From: Paracoccus sp. DMF-8
GTDB lineage: Bacteria; Pseudomonadota; Alphaproteobacteria; Rhodobacterales; Rhodobacteraceae
Direction of reading: 5' to 3'
NCBI RefSeq assembly: GCF_029309835.1
Contig: NZ_JARJHL010000010.1
Location: 310,001 to 374,000, forward strand
Length of the DNA: 64,000 nt
The notes beneath the pieces were generated by a model. It ran no database searches, was not told the origin of the DNA, and saw only the letters and a program-made list of their open reading frames with translations. Shown here one piece after another: positions 11,314 to 20,784 of this stretch; the stretch's first letter is position 1, and each line of letters begins with the position of its first letter. The position numbers and the translations under genes are program-made.

Positions 11314-11840
11314 TGGAACGCATTACCGGCATTGGCGGCACGGCGGCGGCGGTGGGGACGGCGGCCACGAATATCGCGGAAATCTTCAACGTCAACCAGA
11401 CCCGCCGGATGGAGCTGGACGAGGAAGCCTATGCCCGCGCCATCACCCAGATGGGCGTTGAGTTCCAGTCCCATCGCGGCGGCTGGTTCGACAGTTTCGT
11501 CAATGGCCTGAACCGCTTGCCGCGCCCGGTCCTGACGATGGGGACGCTTGGGCTGTTCGTCTATGCGATGACCGAACCCGAAGGTTTCGGGCTGCGCATG
11601 GAAAACCTGAACCTTGTGCCGGAACCCCTGTGGTGGCTTCTGGGGGCGATCATCAGCTTTTATTTCGGCGCGCGAGAGGCGCATTATTACCGCGTCCGCG
11701 GCTTCAACCGGACCGTCGCCAGGAACAGGCCGGAGACAACCCGATCGCCGGCCAGCCCGAAGGCGCTGGCGTCGCGCGTGCCGGTCAATGACGATTTCGC
11801 CGATAATGCCGCGCTGCGCGATTGGGCGGCCACTCTTTAG
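11304..11840 (+). CDS. holin family protein (3TM-type)
   Basis: A 178-residue membrane protein whose ATG lies inside the end of the lysozyme gene (overlap 11304-11313), giving translational coupling. Hydrophobic segments lie at residues ~8-24, ~74-90 and ~108-124 (LWWLLGAIISFYFGAREAHY), with a charged C-terminal tail. This fits holins that permeabilise the inner membrane for the adjacent muramidase. No other phage gene is near, so it is a domesticated or gene-transfer-agent lysis cassette rather than a prophage. Confidence 0.85.
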   Translation: MGMMERITGIGGTAAAVGTAATNIAEIFNVNQTRRMELDEEAYARAITQMGVEFQSHRGGWFDSFVNGLNRLPRPVLTMGTLGLFVYAMTEPEGFGLRMENLNLVPEPLWWLLGAIISFYFGAREAHYYRVRGFNRTVARNRPETTRSPASPKALASRVPVNDDFADNAALRDWAATL

Positions 11841-11862
11841 CCGCGACCATTGCCGCCACCAT

Positions 11863-11891
11863 AAAAAAAGCCCCCGACCAGCGTCGGGGGC
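11863..11891 (-). terminator. intrinsic terminator of the csbD gene
   Basis: GCCCCCGAC (11870-11878), loop CAGC, GTCGGGGGC (11883-11891), followed on the minus strand by seven T (11869-11863). On the plus strand the stem is followed by only three T, so it could also act weakly on the holin transcript. Confidence 0.88.
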
Positions 11892-11909
11892 TTTGCCATA
11901 TCGGGCAGG

Positions 11910-12110
11910 TCAGCTTTTGTCGCGGAAGAAGTTGTTGATCTGATCGTTCGCTTCTTCCTTGGTCCAGCCGTATTTTTCCTGCAACTTGCCGGCCAGCTTG
12001 TCCTGTTCCCCTTCGATCTGGGTCAGGTCGTCATCGGTCAGCTCGCCCCATTTTTCCTTGACCGAGCCGGTAAGCTGCGTCCACTTGCCTTTGATGATAT
12101 CCCAATTCAT
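11910..12110 (-). CDS. CsbD family small stress protein
   Basis: A 66-residue hydrophilic protein starting MNWDIIKGKWTQLTGSVKEK, the hallmark of the CsbD family, with KWGELTDDDLTQIEGEQDKL in the middle. CsbD-like proteins are often general-stress induced; the biochemical role is unknown. AGGAGA lies 7 bp before the ATG. It points away from ccmF and has its own terminator, so it is an independent unit placed in the ccm region. Confidence 0.93.
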   Translation of the reverse strand: MNWDIIKGKWTQLTGSVKEKWGELTDDDLTQIEGEQDKLAGKLQEKYGWTKEEANDQINNFFRDKS

Positions 12111-12301
12111 GGCTTTCTCCTGTTTCAGAGCAGTATGCGGAAAAAACCCCCCGGCTTTGCGAAGGTTCCGACAAAAATTGCGGCGGTGCGGCATTCCGCC
12201 GGTCCCGGGGGCCACGCGGCTGTGACCATCTGACCCAATGGTGGGGCTGGTCCGGGACCGCGCGCGCGGCTATTCTTCGCCGATCAGACGGGAGTAGCCA
12301 G

Positions 12302-14271
12302 ATGATCGCAGAGATCGGCCATTTTGCCCTTATCATCGCCTTTGCGGTGTCGTTGTTTCAGACATTCGTGCCGCTGATCGGGGCGCATAAGGGCTGGACC
12401 GGTTGGATCGAATCCGCGCGGCCCGCCGCCCTGATGCAGTTCGGGCTGGTGCTGGTGTCCTTTGTTGCGCTGACGATTGCCTTTGTGACCTCGGATTTCT
12501 CGGTCAAGCTCGTCTATGAGAATTCGCATACCGCCAAGCCGATGATCTACAAGATTTCCGGGGTCTGGGGGAACCACGAGGGCTCGATGCTGCTGTGGGT
12601 GCTGATCCTGGCGCTGTTCGGCGCGGCGGCCGCCAGCTTCGACCCGAACCTGCCGCCCAAGCTGCGCGCCCGCGCATTGGCGGTTCAGGGCGCGATCGGC
12701 GCGGCCTTCTATGCGTTCATCCTGTTCACCTCGAACCCCTTCCTGCGGCTGGTCAACCCGCCCTTCAATGGGCGCGACCTGAACCCGCTGCTGCAAGACC
12801 CTGGCCTGGCCTTCCACCCGCCGTTTCTCTATCTGGGCTATGTCGGCCTTTCGATGGCCTTCAGCTTTGCGCTGGCCGCCCTGATCGAGGGGCGCGTCGA
12901 TGCGGCATGGGCGCGTTGGGTGCGGCCCTGGACCCTCAGCGCCTCGGATGTTCCTGACCATCGGCATCGCGCTTGATCGTGGTGGGCCTATTACGAGCTG
13001 GGCTGGGGCGGCTTCTGGTTCTGGGACCCGGTCGAAAACGCCAGCTTCATGCCCTGGCTGCTGGCCGCCGCCCTGCTGCATTCCGCCATCGTCGTCGAAA
13101 AGCGCGAGGTGCTGAAAAGCTGGACGATCCTGCTGGCGATCATGGCCTTTGGCTTTTCGCTGATCGGCACGTTCATTGTGCGCTCGGGCGTGATCACATC
13201 GGTCCACAGCTTTGCCCATGACCCGGAACGCGGCGTGTTCATTCTGGCGATCCTGGCGTTTTTCGTCGGCGGCGCGCTGGTGCTGTTCGCGATGCGGGCC
13301 AGCGCGATGCAGGCCGGGGCCTGTTCGCGCCGGTATCGCGTGAAGGTGCGCTGGTGATGAACAACATACTGCTGGCGGTTTCGGCGCTGGTCGTGTTTGT
13401 CGGCACGGTCTGGCCGCTGGTCGCGGAAATGGGCTGGGGCGCGAAACTGTCGGTGGGCGAGCCATTTTTCAACAAGGCCTTCACCCCCTTCATGATCGCG
13501 CTGGCCGTGATCCTGCCAGCAGGCGCCATCCTGCCGTGGAAGCGTGGCAACCTGAAACGGACCGCCAGGCCCTTGCGTGGGGCGCTGCTTTTCGCGCTGG
13601 CCGTGGCGGCGCTGGTTTACGCGGTCTCGACCGGGAATTCGGGGCTGGCGGTGATCGGTTCCGCGCTTGGCAGCTGGTTGATCGCCGGGGCTGCGGTTGA
13701 CCTGTGGCAGCGCACCGGCAATTCCGGCGCGGCGCGCTTGCTGCGCCTGCCGCGCGCCGATTGGGGCAAGGCGATTGCCCATGCGAGCCCTGGCGTCACC
13801 TTCATCGGGGTCAGCCTGCTGATGGCCTGGCAGGTCGAGGATATCCGCGTGGCGCAGGTCGGCCAGACCTTCCCGGTCGGCCGCTATCAGGTCACGCTGG
13901 ACGCGGTCGAGGACCATCCCGGCCCGAATTACAACGCCACCGTCGCGACCATGAGCGTGGCGCGGAACGGTCGCGCCATCGGCACGCTTTATCCCGAAAA
14001 ACGCATCTATCCGGTGCAGGCGATGCCGACGACCGAAGCCGCGATCCGCAGCGGGTTTTTCCGCGACATCTATCTGGTGATCGGCGATCCGCAGCAGGGC
14101 GGGGGCTGGGCGGTGCGCAGCTATGTCAAACCCTTTGCCGCATGGATCTGGCTGGGTTCGGCGCTGATGGCGTTTGGTGCGCTGGTGTCGCTGTCGGACC
14201 GTCGCTATCGTGTCGCAGCCGGTGCCCGCCGCGCCGGTCCTGCCGCGCCGCGCCCTACACCCGCCGAATGA
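12302..14271 (+). CDS. ccmF: heme lyase component CcmF, interrupted by three indels
   Basis: A polytopic inner-membrane subunit of the cytochrome c heme lyase. The first frame (12302-~12935) has the conserved segment [15 protein letters not shown] and [10 protein letters not shown]. An extra C near 12937, in what should read [13 protein letters not shown], a missing G near 12975, and a missing G near 13316 after MQAG shift the frame. Across the three, the chain [20 protein letters not shown], the tryptophan-rich heme-handling motif, and the C-terminal part ending PRPTPAE are all recovered. About 650 residues in total, normal for the family. Three single-base changes in a gene needed for respiration argue for base-calling errors. 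Followed directly by ccmH. Confidence 0.9.
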
Positions 14272-14324
14272 CGACACCCGCCGAATGACGACACCCGCCG
14301 AATGACGATGCCCGCCGAATGATA
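14257..14324 (+). repeat. 17-bp tandem repeat spanning the ccmF stop
   Basis: Three exact copies of ACACCCGCCGAATGACG (14257-14273, 14274-14290, 14291-14307) and a fourth partial, mutated copy (14308-14324). Each unit carries the in-frame CCGAATGA that forms the ccmF stop and an ATG. The array separates ccmF from ccmH and duplicates the overlapping stop/start. Confidence 0.95.
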
Positions 14325-14804
14325 ATGACTGACCGACGGACCCCAAAGCCCATGCGCGCCCTGATCCTGTGCCTGTCCCTGCTGATCGCGCTGCCTGCGC
14401 TGGCTGTGCAGCCCGATGAGATTCTGGACGATCCGGTGCTGGAGGCGCGGGCGCGCGACATCTCGCGCGTGTTGCGCTGTCCGGTCTGCGCGGGCGAAAA
14501 CATCGACGATTCCAATGCGCCGATCAGCCGCGACCTGCGCCTGTTCGTGCGTGACCGTCTGGTCGCGGGTGACACCGACCAGCAGGCCATCGACGCGATC
14601 ACCGAACGCTTTGGCGAAATCGTTTTGTTCGAGCCGCCCCGGCGCGGGCTGAACTGGCTGCTTTATCTGGCGGGGCCGATCATGGCGGTGCTGGCGCTGC
14701 TGATCGCATGGCGATTCATGGCTTCGCGCGCGCGTGAGGAAAAGGCACCCGACGTCCTTTCCGCCGAAGAGCGCAAAAGGCTCGACAGTCTCATGCGCGA
14801 CTGA
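14319..14804 (+). CDS. ccmH: cytochrome c-type biogenesis protein CcmH (CycL)
   Basis: A thiol-disulfide component that keeps apocytochrome cysteines reduced and works with CcmF. A signal segment (RALILCLSLLIALPALA) is followed by the redox motif RCPVCAGENIDDSNAPI, and a C-terminal transmembrane helix (NWLLYLAGPIMAVLALLIAW) anchors it in the membrane. The start is uncertain: ATGs at 14319, 14325 and 14352 are in frame, and 14352 would begin right at the signal sequence. The upstream tandem repeat blurs the ribosome site. Confidence 0.93.
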   Translation: MIMTDRRTPKPMRALILCLSLLIALPALAVQPDEILDDPVLEARARDISRVLRCPVCAGENIDDSNAPISRDLRLFVRDRLVAGDTDQQAIDAITERFGEIVLFEPPRRGLNWLLYLAGPIMAVLALLIAWRFMASRAREEKAPDVLSAEERKRLDSLMRD

Positions 14805-14845
14805 AAAACTGCCCCTCGCGCAAGATCACGCGGGGGAGCAAGCGG

Positions 14846-15616
14846 ATGGATTACCAGACAATTCTTTTTGCCATGCAGGACGGTGTCGCCACGGTGACGA
14901 TGAACCGCCCCGAGGTGATGAATGCGCTGAGTTCGACCATGCGCGCCGAAATCACCCATGCGGCGACGGCGCTGCCTGCGGGCACGCGCTGTCTGGTCCT
15001 GACCGGCGCCGGGCGGGCCTTTTGTTCGGGGCAGGATCTGGGCGATGCCCGTGCCGCCGCCGATCTGGAAGGCACGCTGCGCGACGAATATGAACCGATG
15101 ATCCACGCCCTGCGCAATGCGCCGGTGCCGGTGATTGCCGCCGTGAACGGGGTTGCGGCGGGGGCGGGGGCCAATCTGGCGCTGGTCGCCGATGTCGTGA
15201 TCGCGGCGCGTTCGGCGAGTTTCGTGCAGGCCTTTACCCGCATTGGCCTGATGCCCGATGCGGGTGGCACCCATGTCCTGCCGCGTCTGGTCGGGCAGGC
15301 GCGCGCCATGGGGGCGATGCTGTTTGCCGACAGCATCACCGCCGATCAGGCCGCCGATTGGGGCATGATCTGGGAAGCCGTCGCGGATGAGGAATTCGCC
15401 GCTGTCGTGGCGGCGCGTGCGCTTGCGCTGGCCAAGGGGCCGACCCGCGCCTATCTGGCCGTGCGCGAGGCGCTGGCCGCATCCGCCGCGAATGATTTTG
15501 CCCGTCAGTTGCAGGTCGAGGCGCGTCTGCAGGGCGAATTGGGCCAAAGCGCCGATTTCACCGAAGGCGTCAGCGCCTTTTTGCAAAAGCGCGCGGCGCA
15601 ATTCACCGGTGCCTGA
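14846..15616 (+). CDS. enoyl-CoA hydratase/isomerase family protein (PaaG-like)
   Basis: A 256-residue crotonase-fold enzyme. Conserved features are the oxyanion-hole segment GAGRAFCSGQDLGD (about residues 53-66) and PVIAAVNGVAAGAGANLALVAD (about 94-115). The region GLMPDAGGTHVLPRLVG resembles PaaG, the 1,2-epoxyphenylacetyl-CoA isomerase of phenylacetate degradation, but no other paa gene is near, so a general enoyl-CoA hydratase role is equally possible. GGGGAGC precedes the ATG at 14846 by 7 bp. Confidence 0.9.
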   Translation: MDYQTILFAMQDGVATVTMNRPEVMNALSSTMRAEITHAATALPAGTRCLVLTGAGRAFCSGQDLGDARAAADLEGTLRDEYEPMIHALRNAPVPVIAAVNGVAAGAGANLALVADVVIAARSASFVQAFTRIGLMPDAGGTHVLPRLVGQARAMGAMLFADSITADQAADWGMIWEAVADEEFAAVVAARALALAKGPTRAYLAVREALAASAANDFARQLQVEARLQGELGQSADFTEGVSAFLQKRAAQFTGA

Positions 15617-15675
15617 CATATCAGGCGCCTGACACAACCGGCGCCTGAGCCATCCGGCCCGCGCGTCAGCCGTAA

Positions 15676-16380
15676 TCAGGCGATGCGGATGAAGCGCGGG
15701 CTGGTGCCGCGATTGTCGAAAAAGGGCACGCCCTCGGGGTCGTCCTGTGGGGTGCCGATGGTGCGGCGCAGCAGCGCGCCCACTTCGGCCAGAACGATTT
15801 CGGTGATGAAGGGCAGGTCCAGCCGGCGCGCCTCGGCCAGGGGGACCCAATGGATGTTCGACAGCTCGTCGCTGGCGCGGGAAAAATCGTGCGGATCGCC
15901 GTGGATCATCGCGGTATCCAGCAGAAAGAAGCGTGTGTCGAAACGCCGGGGCTGATGCGGGGGCGTGATCGCGCGGAAGAAATAGATCAGCCCCGACGGA
16001 TCCGGGCTGATGCCGCCCGAAACATAGCCCGGCCATGTCGCGGGCGCCGCACCCGCCGCGCCGCAGAGCAGCCCGGTTTCCTCGGCCAGTTCGCGCAGGG
16101 CGGCGGCGGCCAGCCCCTCGGGCGTGGCGACAGAGGCGTCGCGCTGTTCGGCCAGCAGGCGTTGCAGGGATGACGGCGTCAGGGGCGACGAAAAGCTGAT
16201 GCCCAGATCATCGGCATCCAGCGCGCCCCCCGGAAAGACGTATTTCGACGGCATGAAGGCCGCCTTCTTGCCGCGTTGGCCCATCAGGACCGCAGGCCCC
16301 CCCGCCGCATCGCGGTCCAGCACGACGATGGTTGCGGCGTCGCGGATCGGAACCGGGTTGGGGTTGGGATGGTCGGTCAC
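15676..16380 (-). CDS. NUDIX hydrolase
   Basis: A 234-residue protein with a Nudix box at about residues 87-108: GLAAAALRELAEETGLL gives the REL-x-EE-x-G core that binds metal and hydrolyses nucleoside-diphosphate-linked substrates. FMPSKYVFPGGALD precedes it. The long C-terminal half resembles the CoA-pyrophosphatase/NUDT19-like group, but the substrate cannot be read from the sequence. It shares a strand with the DUF983 gene 12 bp upstream, likely one unit. Confidence 0.88.
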   Translation of the reverse strand: MTDHPNPNPVPIRDAATIVVLDRDAAGGPAVLMGQRGKKAAFMPSKYVFPGGALDADDLGISFSSPLTPSSLQRLLAEQRDASVATPEGLAAAALRELAEETGLLCGAAGAAPATWPGYVSGGISPDPSGLIYFFRAITPPHQPRRFDTRFFLLDTAMIHGDPHDFSRASDELSNIHWVPLAEARRLDLPFITEIVLAEVGALLRRTIGTPQDDPEGVPFFDNRGTSPRFIRIA

Positions 16381-16392
16381 GCGTATCCGGCC

Positions 16393-16791
16393 TTAATCGG
16401 CATGGCCGCCAAAGCCGTGCATCCGGCGCGCCCATTGAAAGCCGACGAAACCGCCCTTGAAGCGCGGCAGCAGGGCCAGCGACAGCACGACGGCGCCAAT
16501 CGAAAAGCCGATCAGCATCGACATCGCCGAGGGGCGATAGGCCAGATAGATCGCCAGCAGCAGGGGCGCACCCAGATGCGAGACGATCAGGATGGTCAGA
16601 TAGGCGGGGCCGTCATCGGCGCGCTGGTGGTGCAGATCCTCGCCGCAATTCGGGCATTCGGATTTCACGGTCAGATAGCCGTCGAACATCCTGCCCTGGC
16701 CGCAAGCCGGACAGCGGCACATGAAACCGCGCAGCAGCGCCTGTTTGACCGAGCGGTCATGGTGCGTTTCCGAGGGGAATGTGTCCGACAT
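16393..16791 (-). CDS. DUF983 family zinc-ribbon membrane protein
   Basis: A 132-residue protein with an N-terminal zinc ribbon (CRCPACGQGRMF and SECPNCGEDL) followed by two hydrophobic segments (YLTILIVSHLGAPLLLAIYL; LIGFSIGAVVLSLALLP). Both features define DUF983. Its function is unknown in the family. The start MSDTFPSETH at 16791 is preferred, with an alternative in-frame ATG at 16815. It precedes the NUDIX gene by 12 bp. Confidence 0.88.
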   Translation of the reverse strand: MSDTFPSETHHDRSVKQALLRGFMCRCPACGQGRMFDGYLTVKSECPNCGEDLHHQRADDGPAYLTILIVSHLGAPLLLAIYLAYRPSAMSMLIGFSIGAVVLSLALLPRFKGGFVGFQWARRMHGFGGHAD

Positions 16792-17160
16792 CGCAGCGTC
16801 CTTTGCAGCGTCCATTGCTGTGCTGCGGCAAAGATAGAGATCCTGCCGGGAAATGAAAGGGCAAAGCTTTGCCCAAGGCTTGGACAATAGGTCGCAGAGC
16901 GGCGCGGGCGGCATGGCGATCCTGTCTCGGTCACGCCAGCCTGCGGGCAGGGTGCCTTCACGCAGGGGGCCCTGCATCAGCCCCGCTAGCGCCAGTCCCG
17001 CCAGCGCCAGTCCCGCCAGCGACGGGCCAGCGGCGCGGGGCGCCCAGCCATTGTTCGGGGTTGTCGCACAAGATGCGCTGTTTCAGCAGGGGCGGGCGGA
17101 TTTGGGTGCCTTCCGGAATGGACCTGCGGCGGTCAAGGCGAAAGCGGGCCATCGCGCATG
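16792..17160. other. gap without a confident gene; contains a 15-bp tandem repeat
   Basis: Positions 16991-17005 and 17006-17020 are exact copies of GCCAGTCCCGCCAGC. A minus-strand frame at 16958-17152 (64 codons, beginning MARFRLDRRRSIPEGTQI) ends in a Gly/Ala-rich tail encoded by the repeat. Reading another minus frame through the repeat gives LAGLALAGLAL, which could be a hydrophobic segment. I recognise no family and see no clear ribosome site, so a frameshifted small gene is possible but not supported. Confidence 0.4.
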
Positions 17161-17186
17161 AAAAAGGGCGCCCCGATGGGGCGCCC
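17161..17186 (-). terminator. groESL operon terminator
   Basis: GGGCGCCCC (17166-17174), GAT, GGGGCGCCC (17178-17186), followed on the minus strand by five T (17165-17161). It lies 26 bp past the groEL stop. Confidence 0.93.
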
Positions 17187-17211
17187 CGATCTGCCAGAGG
17201 CAGGGGGATGA

Positions 17212-18852
<1,641 letters not shown>

Positions 18853-18894
18853 TCAATTCCCTGAATTCGTTTCGTTGAAAGGATGGACGTTCGC

Positions 18895-19182
18895 TCAGCT
18901 GATGATGCCGAGGATGTCGCTTTCCTTCATGATCAGCAGTTCTTCGCCGTCGACGGTGACCTCGGTGCCCGACCATTTGCCGAACAGGATGCGGTCGCCA
19001 GCTTTCACGCTCGGCGCGATCAGCTCGCCCGAATCCTTGCGCGCGCCTTCGCCGACCGAGACGATTTCGCCCTCGGCGGGTTTTTCCTTGGCGCTGTCGG
19101 GGATGATCAGGCCGCCCTTGGTTCTTTCGTCCGACTGGACGCGGCGGACCAGAACGCGGTCGTGCAGCGGTTTGAATGCCAT
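18895..19182 (-). CDS. groES: co-chaperonin GroES
   Basis: The 95-residue GroEL lid protein. It begins [19 protein letters not shown] and contains the mobile-loop region [20 protein letters not shown]. First gene of the groES-groEL operon, with a consensus-like promoter and CIRCE operator upstream at 19219-19282. Confidence 0.99.
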   Translation of the reverse strand: MAFKPLHDRVLVRRVQSDERTKGGLIIPDSAKEKPAEGEIVSVGEGARKDSGELIAPSVKAGDRILFGKWSGTEVTVDGEELLIMKESDILGIIS

Positions 19183-19218
19183 GTGAACACTCCGGTGTTT
19201 CAGGTTTCAGTGTTGCTG

Positions 19219-19245
19219 TTGGCACTCACCTGATGCGAGTGCCAA
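19219..19245 (-). promoter_or_regulatory. CIRCE operator of groESL
   Basis: Perfect 9-bp inverted repeat TTGGCACTC-N9-GAGTGCCAA, a close variant of the CIRCE consensus TTAGCACTC-N9-GAGTGCTAA bound by the repressor HrcA. It lies between the promoter and the groES start, so bound repressor would block transcription until heat shock. Confidence 0.94.
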
Positions 19246-19253
19246 TGACGAGC

Positions 19254-19282
19254 TATCTAGGTTTGGCGTCAGGGGCTGTCAA
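19254..19282 (-). promoter_or_regulatory. groESL promoter
   Basis: On the minus strand a -35 TTGACA (19282-19277), 17 bp, and a -10 TAGATA (19259-19254). The CIRCE element begins 8 bp further, at the expected transcription start. Near-consensus for the housekeeping sigma factor. Confidence 0.8.
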
Positions 19283-19421
19283 CAGCCTGCAACCGCTAAT
19301 TTTCCCCGTCCGCCCGTGGCTTTCCGAAAATCGCCGGCAAACCCCGCCTGCGCTGGCACTTGGCGCGGGGGCGTGCCATCCTGCCGCGACCCGTGCCCAA
19401 TCACCGGAGCCTATCGCCGCC

Positions 19422-20525
19422 ATGCGCCTTGCTGCCCTGCGCCTTCGCCTGACCGCCGCCGCCCTTTCCGTTTTCGCGTCCGTTTTTGCCCTTGCCGCGC
19501 CGGTTTCCGCCGCCGAATGCGTGGGGCAGGACCTGATCGCCCGGATGGACCCGGACCAGCGCGCCGCGCTGGATGCGGCGGTCGAGGGCGTGCCCTTTCG
19601 TCACGGCCTGTTCTGGGAGGCGCGCAAGGATGACATGCGCCTGACCCTGATCGGCACCTATCATTTCGGCGATCCCCGTCATGATGCCGTGCTGGACCGT
19701 TTCGGCCCGATGATCGACGAGGCCGACCGCCTGCTGGTCGAGGCGGGGCCGCAGGAAATGGCGCGGCTTCAGCAGGCGATGATCGACGACCCGAATCTGC
19801 TGATGGATCAGGATGGCCCGACCCTGCCGGAACGCCTTGCGCCGGGGGAATGGGATTCGGTGTCGCAGACCATGGGCGCGCGCGGCATTCCCGCCTTTGT
19901 CGTGTCCAAGATGCGGCCCTGGTATGTGTCGATGATGATGGGCCTGTCGCCCTGCATGTTGCAGCAGGTGGCGGAAACCGGAAAGACCGGCGGGCTGGAT
20001 CAGTTGCTGATGGATCGGGCCGAAATCAGCGACACGCCCATTGCCGCGCTGGAACCCTGGGACACGCTGTTTTCGCTGTTTCAGGGCCTGACCCCGGACG
20101 AGGAAATCGAGATGATCGTCGCCGCCTTGCCCGCCGCCGAACATGCCGATGATTACGGCACCACGCTGGTCAACGCCTATTTCCAGCAGGATGTCTGGCG
20201 CATCTGGGAATTCGGACGCATTGACGCCTATGAAAACAGCGGGTTGCCGCGCGACCGGATCGACCAGCAATTCGTGCTGGCCCAGACCAAGATGATGGAC
20301 GAACGCAACGAAAGCTGGATCGCGCCCCTGACCGATGCCGCGCGTCAGGCGGCGGAGAGGCAGGCGGCGGACAAGCAGGCGGCGGACAAGCGGGTGGGGG
20401 GGCATGTCATCGCGGCCTTCGGCGCGCTGCATCTGCCCGGCGAAAAGGGCGTGCTGAACCTGTTGCAGCAGGATGGCTGGACCCTGACGCGGCTGAACCT
20501 GAATTTGCCCGACCGCGCGAATTGA
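19422..20525 (+). CDS. TraB/GumN family protein
   Basis: A 367-residue exported protein. An N-terminal signal peptide (LTAAALSVFASVFALAAPVSA, about residues 10-30) precedes the domain core LTLIGTYHFGDPRHD, the conserved histidine-containing opening of the TraB/GumN fold, and GGHVIAAFGALHLPGEKGV near the end, its matching C-terminal motif. The family is related to metal-dependent Tiki proteases, but activity in bacteria is unproven. A run of QAADKQAADK near residue 310 is a short coding repeat. The ATG at 19422 is chosen because it begins the signal peptide. Confidence 0.85.
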   Translation: MRLAALRLRLTAAALSVFASVFALAAPVSAAECVGQDLIARMDPDQRAALDAAVEGVPFRHGLFWEARKDDMRLTLIGTYHFGDPRHDAVLDRFGPMIDEADRLLVEAGPQEMARLQQAMIDDPNLLMDQDGPTLPERLAPGEWDSVSQTMGARGIPAFVVSKMRPWYVSMMMGLSPCMLQQVAETGKTGGLDQLLMDRAEISDTPIAALEPWDTLFSLFQGLTPDEEIEMIVAALPAAEHADDYGTTLVNAYFQQDVWRIWEFGRIDAYENSGLPRDRIDQQFVLAQTKMMDERNESWIAPLTDAARQAAERQAADKQAADKRVGGHVIAAFGALHLPGEKGVLNLLQQDGWTLTRLNLNLPDRAN

Positions 20526-20543
20526 CCCCGAACGGCGGCTGAC

Positions 20544-20678
20544 ATGCTGCCCGAGCTGCGCCGTCACGCGATCTTTCTGGCGACATTTGCGATGGGGATG
20601 GCGGTCGGGCTGGCCTGCTACGGGCTTGCGCCCATCGACCGGGCGCTGATGCGCTCTTTGCCATGGATCTGCGGATGA
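20544..20678 (+). CDS. small single-helix membrane protein
   Basis: A 44-residue frame starting 18 bp after the TraB-like gene, beginning MLPELRRHAIFLATFAMGMA and ending PWICG. A positively charged N-terminus followed by one hydrophobic helix of about 20 residues suggests an inner-membrane micropeptide, probably co-transcribed with the upstream gene. No family recognised; the coding evidence is position, composition and length only. Confidence 0.45.
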   Translation: MLPELRRHAIFLATFAMGMAVGLACYGLAPIDRALMRSLPWICG

Positions 20679-20698
20679 ACTGGCTGATATCGGGCCAT

Positions 20699-20732
20699 GC
20701 AGGGACTGGCGACGAATGCCGCCAGTCCCTGC
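20699..20732. terminator. hairpin between convergent genes, possible terminator
   Basis: A perfect 12-bp stem GCAGGGACTGGC (20699-20710), 10-nt loop, GCCAGTCCCTGC (20721-20732). A second stem AGCCCCG (20753-20759) / CGGGGCT (20770-20776) sits next to the RTX stop. Neither is followed by a T-run, so termination is likely but not of the classic type. Confidence 0.5.
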
Positions 20733-20784
20733 AAGACCGGCCTGCAAACGTCAGCCCCGCGCTGGCGCACGGGGCTGATGGTTC

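Noticed and set aside
14257..14324. CRISPR-like array.
   Set aside because: The 17-bp units are directly adjacent with no spacers; it is a tandem repeat.
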